Of a DNA stretch of 64,000 nucleotides, positions 56,799-64,000 are shown one piece after another. The position numbers were made by a program, and so were the translations under genes. This DNA is from Ulva prolifera (taxonomy: Eukaryota > Chlorophyta > Ulvophyceae > Ulvales > Ulvaceae). The notes under the pieces were generated by a model. The model was given only the letters and a program-made list of their open reading frames with translations. It was not told the origin of the DNA and ran no database searches. Position 1 is the first letter of the stretch; the number at the start of each line of letters is the position of its first letter. Location: assembly GCA_023078555.1 (NCBI GenBank), contig CM041198.1:1-64000 (forward strand). The letters run 5' to 3'.

Positions 56799-59700
56799 AG
56801 ACGGTGCCGATGTGGGCCAGCGATGGCTCCGATTAAAACTTTTAGAAGTGGGGGAGGAGTTCAATGCCGTGCGCGGCGAAGTCCAACACTCCTCCCCCCA
56901 TGTCATCATTGCACGTTTGACTGAGCATGCTGATTTGCTCAAGCAGCAGCGGCTGCAGGCTAGGTCTGGACCGCCCGCGGGCAAACCAGGCCAAGGCTGG
57001 CGCAATCAGCAGCGAGGCGACGGTCCTGCGGTCGCTGCGCTTGACGCTGGCAAGGCTCCTCGCGAGGAGACCAGGACCTGCTTCTTCTGCAAGAAGAAGG
57101 GACACTTGCGTGCGAACTGCCCCCAGCGCAAACAGGCCGCGGCCAAAGATGTTTGTGCTGTAGAACTGCCTGAAGAGTTCCCGGATCATGATGCATTAGC
57201 ACCGTGGAATTTTATCATTGATAGCGGTTCTGACATTCACATTGTGGGCAATCGCGATATGTTCACTGAGTATGGTCCGTGCCAGAGAACTGCCAATCCC
57301 GCTGGACCAGGCAAGATCCCCATTATGGGCAGGGGAACCATTCAGGTGAACCTGGGCACCTATGTGGATGAGCATGGGAATACGCATCCTCTGGATGTGG
57401 AAATCCCGGGTGTGTACTATGCGCCTGAGTGTCCATACAACATACTGAGTACTATGGGTCTTCGTCACGAGAAGATTTACTTAGATACGCGTAGGAGTGT
57501 GTTGTATGTCCCCGGTTTCGGAGATATGGCTACAGGTATTGAGGATGCGTCCAAACACCAGGAGCTGGATGAGGATAAGTGTCGTGTCTTTGCTTTCAAA
57601 ATGTGTTCCCTCAAGAAGCCTGTTCTTGAGGGTCATCCTGTTAACAGGGGAGTGGTATGGTCTGACCAGAGCAGTCCGACCTCTGTTGTGGAGGATCAAA
57701 AGCAGTGGTGTCATGTGGCCGCTGCGGCGATCGACCTAAAGCGCCCCAATGCTGGGGGAGCTGAGGTCCCACATGATGCTTACTTGCTGGAACCTGCATT
57801 CTTAGCTCATTTGTCGTTTCATCAGTCGACGTGGGTCTTAAAACGGATGCAGTCAAATAGTGATTTTTACGGTGACCTGAATTTGAAAGTTGACCCCGAG
57901 CCAATGGGGAATCGTTGTCACGGCTGCAGAATTGGCAAAGTGCCCGCGGGCAAAATCTCAGCCAATAATCGTGAGCTCTTAGGCCAGGCGAAATACCCTG
58001 GCGAGCAACTGCATGCTGATTTGGCTGGTCCCATCACTCCAGTTGGGATCGGCGGTGTGAAATATGTCTTGTTTGTGATGTGCGCCTTCACGCGTTACAC
58101 TTTCATTGTCGGTCTGCGTAAGAAGAGTGAGGCTGCGGCCATGATCTCTTACATCATTGAGCGCATTCGGGTGAATGTGGTGAAGCCAGGTGAACCGGGT
58201 GTGCGCATCCTTCACACCGACAAAGGGGGAGAGTTCATGGTCGAGGCCTTAAAGCTCTACCTCCAGCGTCGTGGCATTACTCACCGCACCACCCCCACAG
58301 CTGATCATCGCTGTAATGGCATGATCGAGCGGAGGATCGGTATTGCCTTCGAGGCAGTCCAGGCTGTACTGCTTGCGAGCGGTCTTCCTCTGTTCTTGTG
58401 GATTGAATGCCTTGCCAGTGTCATCCATGGTCACAATCTCACGCCGTGCTCGGCGCTGTACCATGACAAACTGGCAATAATGATGAAAGCTCAGAAAGCT
58501 CAGCGTGATGCCAATACAGCTGCGGATGTACAGCAGGCTGAGCGGGCTAATAAGCGCATGAAAAAGGCCGAACGTGATAAGTTGCGAGAGGAGGAGAAGC
58601 GCAAGTGGGAGTTGCTCACTATGACAGAACTGGACGAGTTTTTGACCAGGTCTTGTGACAGGGATATCATTCCCTATATGTCTTTTTTCAGAGACACCTC
58701 CGTTGAGGTGTTCCTGGATTTGGTGAAGCAGCAGCGTCCATGGGGGGTTGAGGTGTATGCGTATCCTAGGGATGATCACTTGCGGAAATTGTCCGCAAGG
58801 GGTATGGTCGCATACTGGGTTGGTGCTGGGCTGGGGCCCAGCATGCAGCGTGTGTACGCCCAGGACGTTCCTGGGGGTAGGGTTGTGGTGGTGCGGCAGA
58901 TCATGTGCACCACGGATCAGATGATCCGACACGTACGTAAGTACGATGCGTCCGCTGTTGTGGACAAGAGAGAACCTGCAGAGTTTGCGAACTCCCTACA
59001 GGTTGTCTTTGAGGGTGATGACGAGGGTGTCCGCGTGACTGACAGTGATGTCCCCTCGTTCGTCACTGACTCCACACATGATGGGGGAGTGCTGCGACGT
59101 CTGCGTGAATTCTCGCACGCCCCCCCAGGTCATGGTAGAGTCCCTGTCATGGACATGACGTTCAGACAGGACGCACTGCCTGATGAGGCAGTGTACTCTC
59201 CACGTTTCGGCGCAGGTTCCTCCGCTGAGGTGCTCCGGCGTGACCCTGCGCGGGAAACACCGGAGGTGGCCAGGCACACCATGCATCGCACGCGTGCGAT
59301 TGCTCGTGCAGCTGCCCACCCTGACGTTGAAGTTCCTCCTCGGGTCCCAGGCCAGGCGCGCCTATCTGGGGCCCCTCCAGCACGCACTGTCGAGTATGTG
59401 GTGACTCGCAATGCCCGGCTCCATGACCCTGGCATCAAAGCTGCATCTGTCCTGCCCATGCCTAGGCCTTCACTGTCGTCTGATGATTCCATGGACGACG
59501 ATGATGCCGACGACGGTCCTGGCATCTATGATGAGGACGATGCGGATGAGATGGAGGAGTACACCATCAGCGATGATGAACGGGCTGCGGCTCATCAGAA
59601 TCGCGAGGCTCAGCGGGTTCGATCAGGGAGTAATTCGGCTGCGGCCTCAGCATCTGGCGCGGGAGCAGTAGCTAAGCCCCTGCGAGGGGCTGAGGGGCTG

Positions 59701-61671
59701 AGACCTTCCTGGGAGGATGAGCCAGATGAAATTGAGATGGAGTCCGGATCCGAATTAGGGGGAGAGATCCAGGCTGCCCCCTCTGCCGCTGTCGGGGTTG
59801 ATTTGCCTGATGAGGTAAGAGCCATTCCAGCTGCTCTTCCCCGCATTAAAATCAATCCTCTTGTACGTAGACGCCTTGTTCCTTTGGCTGTGGATGTAGC
59901 TGCTGTGCATGAGCCCGCGGGCTCTGATCATGCTAGTAGTGAAACAGTAGTAGCTGACATCAAGTCTCCAGGCTGCAATCAGGACACATCAGCCGCGGCT
60001 GACTGTGGAGTGTCCGGTGCAGGCCTGAAGCATCAGCATGGGGAGTCTGGTGAGCAGCACAGTGCTCAGCGTCGTGGGTCGCGCAGAGCAGCTGCCGCCA
60101 GGAAGCAGAAGCCTTCCGACCCTGATCTGCCTTCTATGAAGGAAGGACTTGCGGGTCCAGACAGGGATGCTTGGCTGCGTGCCATGCAGGAGGAGGTGGA
60201 AGCACTGGGTGAGCACGGGACTTTTATGTTGTGCTATCTGCCTGCGGGTAAGAAAGCTATCTCGGGCAAGTGGGTGTTCAAGATCAAGCGCGGACCCGCT
60301 GGTGAGATTCAGCATTACAAGGCACGTTATGTAGCTCGTGGTTTTTCTCAGGTAGAAGGGATAGATTTCTTCGAGACTTGGTCCCCTGTCGGTAGTTACG
60401 CGACACTGCGTGTGTTGCTGTCCATTGCTGCTCAGGAGGATTTGGAGATTAGGCATATAGACATACAGTGTGCTTTTCTTAACGGTGACCTGGAGGAAGA
60501 GGTTTTCGTTGAACAGCCCCCGTACTTCACAGACGGGACAGCACGTGTATGGAAATTACATAAAACACTGTATGGCCTGAAGCAAGCCGCTTGCGAGTGG
60601 CATAAAGCTTTAGTAAAGGTCTTGGCTGAACTGGGATTTGTGTGCGCACAAAGTGATCCTGGACTGTATGTCAGAACAACTGGTCGATGTCTCATTTTTC
60701 TGTGGGTAGATGACTTATTCATTTTCAGTTGCTCCGCGGGGCTGCAGGAAATCATCAGTGTCATTCTCACGAAATTTGAAGGCAGAGATCTAGGTGACCT
60801 GTCTTGGGCACTTGGCACTGAGATCACGCGTGATCGAAAGGCCAAAACAATCACAATGACACAACGTAACAAAATCCAGAACTTGCTGGACAAGTACAGC
60901 ATGTCTGACTGTCGTAAATCTCCCACTCCATTAGTGCCGCGGCAACAGCTAAGGAGTGTGAAAGAGCATCCTGACCTGGAAAAAGCCAGTGCTGCTGAGC
61001 ATTCCAGGTTCATGAGTGCTGTAGGAAGCATCCAGTATATTGCAGGAGTGACACGACCTGACCTGAGCTATGTGGCACATGCCCTGGCCCGGCACATGTC
61101 TAGTAGTCTGAAGGAACATTGGTCTGCCGTGCAACATGTTCTGAGATACCTGCAGTCCACGAAAAATCTAGGAATAAAATTTGTAGGCTCTAAGGGACAT
61201 GGGTGTTTACTAGAGGCTTTTTCAGATGCGGATTTTGCGAATTCTGCGGATCTCAAGAGTGTATCTGGTATGATTGTTCGGGTGTATGGGAACTGTGTTC
61301 TCTGGCGTTCGAAAAAGCAGAGTATAGTGGCTGGGGATACAACAGAGGCTGAGCTCATTGCGATGAGCGCAACAGCCAACGAGCTCATGTGGATGAAGCA
61401 ATTGCTTCTCGATGTGAAGCTTGTCCCACATAAGCCGACTCTGTGGGGTGATAATAAGAGTGCCAATATTTTGGCAGTGAATGCTGTGTCCACTGACAGA
61501 TCCAAGCACATTCGTGTGCGGCACTTGCGAGTGCGGGAATATGTCCAGATGGATGAACTTAAGATAGCATGGGTTAGCACTGTTGATCAGTTAGCGGATG
61601 TGTTTACTAAAGTGCTGCCCGGACCTGCCTTGCAAGAAGTTCGTAATAAACTCCAGCTAGTGGAGACTTAG
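56799..61671 (+). CDS. Copia I gag-pol, remainder
   Basis: Open for about 1620 codons. End of gag, then zinc knuckle CFFCKKKGHLRANC (residues 90-103 of the frame from 56812), protease NFIIDSGSDIHIVG, HHCC zinc site (HQ...CHGCRIGK), integrase core with HADLAGP, HTDKGGEF and MIERRIG (D, D, E), a long Lys/Glu-rich helical insertion not usual in copia, an acidic linker, RT (IDFFETWSPVGSYATLRVLL, DIQCAFLNGDLEEEVF, KTLYGLKQAACEWH) and RNase H (FSDADFANSADLKS, TEAELIAMSATANE, GDNKSANIL, SKHIRVRH). The active-site box is WVDD (60703-60714) instead of YVDD. Stop TAG at 61669. No start of its own; the apparent GTG is inside gag. Confidence 0.93.
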
Positions 61672-61688
61672 CAGGGTTTATGGGGGAG

Positions 61689-62036
61689 TGTCACAATGCA
61701 TGCGCCTGCGGGCAGCAGCGTGGTGACAGGTGCACCCATGCACGGATGATCCGCGGATCATGTGTAGGGGTAAGCCGCCAGCGGGATTGTCCCGGAGTAG
61801 TGAGGGAGATCCTGCGAGGATCTCCCGCCGTAATCTTGACTATTCAGTGTGCATATATGGCTGTGCACACAGAGAGCTGTAACCTTTTTCTCACTGTTTC
61901 ACGGTACTAGTCGTATCTTGTCTCCTCCTCAGCTCTCTCTGGTTCTACCTCTGTGCGCAGCAGGTATGAGATGCTGGTCTCCTGACATGTCGTAAAGACT
62001 GCGTATCTGACGTGACGAAGGATAGCCTTTCTGACA
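61689..62036 (+). repeat. Copia I 3' LTR
   Basis: 348 bp; preceded by the purine tract tatgggggag. Compared with the 5' LTR: one base lost in agcatctctc, T to G in tatgatatgc, C to G in tgacctgacg. Confidence 0.93.
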
Positions 62037-62322
62037 AGAAGTGCGTCCCATACAGCGCCACTTCCCTGTTAGTGCTCGAGACGTTGACTGTGCCCCCCAG
62101 CTGGAACTCCGGGACGTAAACCTCGACTTCTGCAATGAGATTTTCCGGAAGATAAGAAAAGTAAGCGACTCGGACGCCAGTTGCAACTTGATCCGACGCT
62201 GCTTCTTGCTGCAAACGTCGCAGGGACGTCCGGTGGACGGTTCCGAATTCGACGACTTGCACGTTGGTATACTGACAGCAACACCAAAAGGTTACAAGGA
62301 GACATATCCCGGCTTTCGCCAT
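62037..62322 (-). pseudogene. Kinase C exon 1, 5' part
   Basis: ATG 62322: MAKAGICLLVTFWCC signal peptide, then VRVAYFSYLPENL, VPEFQLGGTVNVS and ALYGTHFL, broken by the copia and continued as GPAEVQDLAEVFSRAL at 43339-43285. Paralogue of 13200-13532. Confidence 0.88.
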
Positions 62323-62524
62323 GGGTGTCTGGCCAGTGAACTGCTGTCACCAATGCGAAACTCGGGGCTGCATCGAGCTCAGGATGTCAGGCTGCTCATT
62401 GCAATTCGCTCAAGCAGTAACATGTACACAGTCGCATATGCGGATGAACTTCCAGCTCTCGTGAGAGCAGCGACTCAAATGGAGCATGGACATCGACGTT
62501 GCGCATGGACGCTTGAACTCCCTG

Positions 62525-62954
62525 TTTTCCCGGCGTTTTACAAAAGAGTGAACGGGAGAAAACAAACACTGAAACCGAATTTCATCCGAATCAACCGCAA
62601 CATACACTCACACACACACGAACACTACAACCGCACTCACAACTCGAGTGATCAGTCCGGCAGGATCGCGTCCTCCAGGCCCGCATCATATCGCAACCCT
62701 TGCTCCCGAGAGATGACAAGCCCAGACTTCCGATACATATCCGCATTGCCGCGCTGCAATGACACCGACAACACCCGCAGCGCCCACTGGACAAACGCGC
62801 CTTTGGAGATGCGCCCACTGGCAGCGGCCACATCCCCCAACTGAGCGACGAACCTCACGGCAGCCTTGCCCATGAAGCCACACGATTCGACCGCAAACGG
62901 AACAAACCGGAACGCGGCATGGTCAGGCACGTCCCGCCGGAAGCGGTCCCGCTT
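62525..62954 (-). pseudogene. Retroelement ORF C-terminal region, C-side half
   Basis: Minus strand from 62954: KRDRFRRDVPDHAAFRFVPF, AVESCGFMGKAAVRFVAQLG, ISKGAFVQWALRVLSVSLQR and an end at a stop at 62652. A 3' region with gtgtgtgtgag repeats ends near ctcttttgtaaaac (about 62540), where kinase C upstream sequence begins. It completes the ORF at 6160-6850: joined through the empty TIR site the residues would be EDRKRDR in one frame. The element stands in the 5' flank of kinase pseudogene C. Confidence 0.75.
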
Positions 62955-63015
62955 CGTCGCACTGGGTGGTCGCGCATAAGTATGGGACCGGCCTTATGCG
63001 CGGAATTATGAGCGT
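62955..63015 (+). mobile_element. Other terminus of the TIR transposon
   Basis: 62955-62978 is the inverse of 6136-6159. Inside follow GCGCATAAGTATGGG and CCTTATGCGCGGAATTATG, subterminal words as at the 6-kb terminus. The element extends to the right, beyond the window. Confidence 0.75.
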
Positions 63016-64000
63016 GCGACACACCATGTATTTCTCGAAAAGGCTGGCAAGCACCGTCGCCATATGACTGCACAGCGCCGTAAACCAATCGTGCGCATCC
63101 TGGGCCGATGTAAATACTGTATTTCGGCACAGTTTTGACTTCCGCGACGCTTGGTCGTTGACTCCGGGAGCGATCGGGCAAGCGCAGCTACGTTAGTGCC
63201 TACGCGAACGAATGTACAGCTCCTACATCAGGCTTCCTTGAATCAGCGATAACGAGTACTTACAAAGGCACAGATCTGTAATTGCAGTTATGGCTGCGAC
63301 GAGAGGCTGTTCACATGGGCCTTCTGCGGGAGCTGTTCAGTGCTCAGGCCTTACATGTTCTCCAGAGGGCTGAAACTGCTCCAAAGAACGACAAAAAGGG
63401 CTTCATGTTGATCAGTTCGTGTTTTCCAAACAATCTGGACTTCGTCGATCTTGTTCCCGCTCGTTGACGGCAGGTCAAGTGTCCGGAAGGGCACCCGTCA
63501 GACCCGCGGCGCAATCATGATTTGACTACAATGATTCGCCTCGACTACAACTTGATACGGTATCAGTTTACGACATCAGCTTCTACAGGCGGCATGCATC
63601 GACCTGTCCTGACCTTTTCGCGTCTTTCGATGTGCAGTGTCGCCTGTGATCCGTGCTTGACAACAAGTGGCGCAGTCCCGATGGTCAGCTGGTTTCACAG
63701 TCCTGGCGTCCGGCCTTTGCGTGCCCGTCATGCCAAGATGTCACAAAGTGTTTCAGACTGATGCAAATCGAGATGGTCATAACGTTCAAGCGTATCATCG
63801 TCAGATCGTGTGCTGCATTTACCGGACACATGCAAATCGTATCCGCCTTCTCGCCAACAACTTCTGCCGATCCGCCTCAGAATGAACATCTCCTGCATCT
63901 CTGATACCGCTGTTTGGGGAGATGGTTCCGTTGGAATGCCTTGATGCATTGATTGTATGCTTTTGTGTCAACCCATCGTCACCACGAACGCACCCCATAC
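63016..64000. other. No gene recognised (inside TIR element)
   Basis: Open frames of 60-83 codons overlap at 63520-63900 but none shows a transposase motif. If the element codes for anything, it is spliced or outside the window. Confidence 0.4.

Larger units (their letters stand above)
43340..62036 (+). mobile_element. Copia retrotransposon, family I, full length but interrupted
   Basis: LTRs at 43340-43688 and 61689-62036 differ by two substitutions and one 1-bp indel, so the insertion is recent. The target duplication AGAAG is present at both ends (43335-43339, 62037-62041) and the site is exon 1 of kinase pseudogene C. Gag starts at 43996; a 12.1-kb insert splits gag after 232 codons; the remaining gag-pol frame (56812-61671) has no stop. 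Without the insert the element would be about 6.6 kb. Order: gag, zinc knuckle, protease, integrase, RT, RNase H, as in Ty1/copia. Confidence 0.93.

Overview
This looks like nuclear DNA of a eukaryote, most likely a chlorophyte-type green alga. The reasons are spliced genes with GT-AG introns (one GC-AG), a receptor-like kinase family whose ectodomain I cannot match to plant or animal classes, Ty1/copia elements, a retroelement C-terminal domain that I associate with algal genomes, long poly-G and TG tracts, and satellites. The assignment to green algae is inference. Most of the window is mobile or repetitive DNA. I see no rRNA, tRNA, CRISPR array or bacterial operon.

Layout. 1-6159: gene-poor, with a 172-bp satellite (1305-2690), a 70-bp GC-rich minisatellite (4920-5200), and the end of a terminal-inverted-repeat (TIR) element cut into a retroelement ORF. 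6160-7010: the N-side half of that ORF plus a (TG)n/poly-G tract. 8425-13532: kinase gene A (minus strand), disrupted in its ectodomain part by a 1.5-kb insertion with a 15-bp target duplication. 16190-17630: an exon cut by a 5'-truncated copia. 17631-19951 and 28968-31490: arms of an inverted duplication that flank kinase gene B (22468-25403, minus). 19.5-37.2 kb: repeated clusters of the word GGTG(A/C)GC. 37202-41228: two broken copia elements on the minus strand. 41229-43339 plus 62037-62322: kinase-family pseudogene C.

The core of the window is a nest of insertions. Pseudogene C is split in its first exon by a young copia element (43340-62036; target duplication AGAAG; LTRs nearly identical). 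That copia is split in gag by a 12.1-kb insert (44692-56793) with AAGGGCG repeats near its ends, a 94-bp satellite and a second 172-bp satellite. The second satellite is split by another copia (48521-53071; target duplication GCCAT), whose 3' half has been inverted in place. After the outer copia, gene C's first exon resumes, followed by the C-side half of the same retroelement ORF seen at 6 kb, ending in the same TIR (62955).

Genes A, B and C lie in one orientation and share a signal-peptide exon (A and C), an ectodomain exon, a cysteine-containing juxtamembrane block, one membrane helix, and a kinase domain (A and B). Each copy is damaged differently, so the locus is a decayed receptor-kinase cluster serving as a landing ground for transposons.
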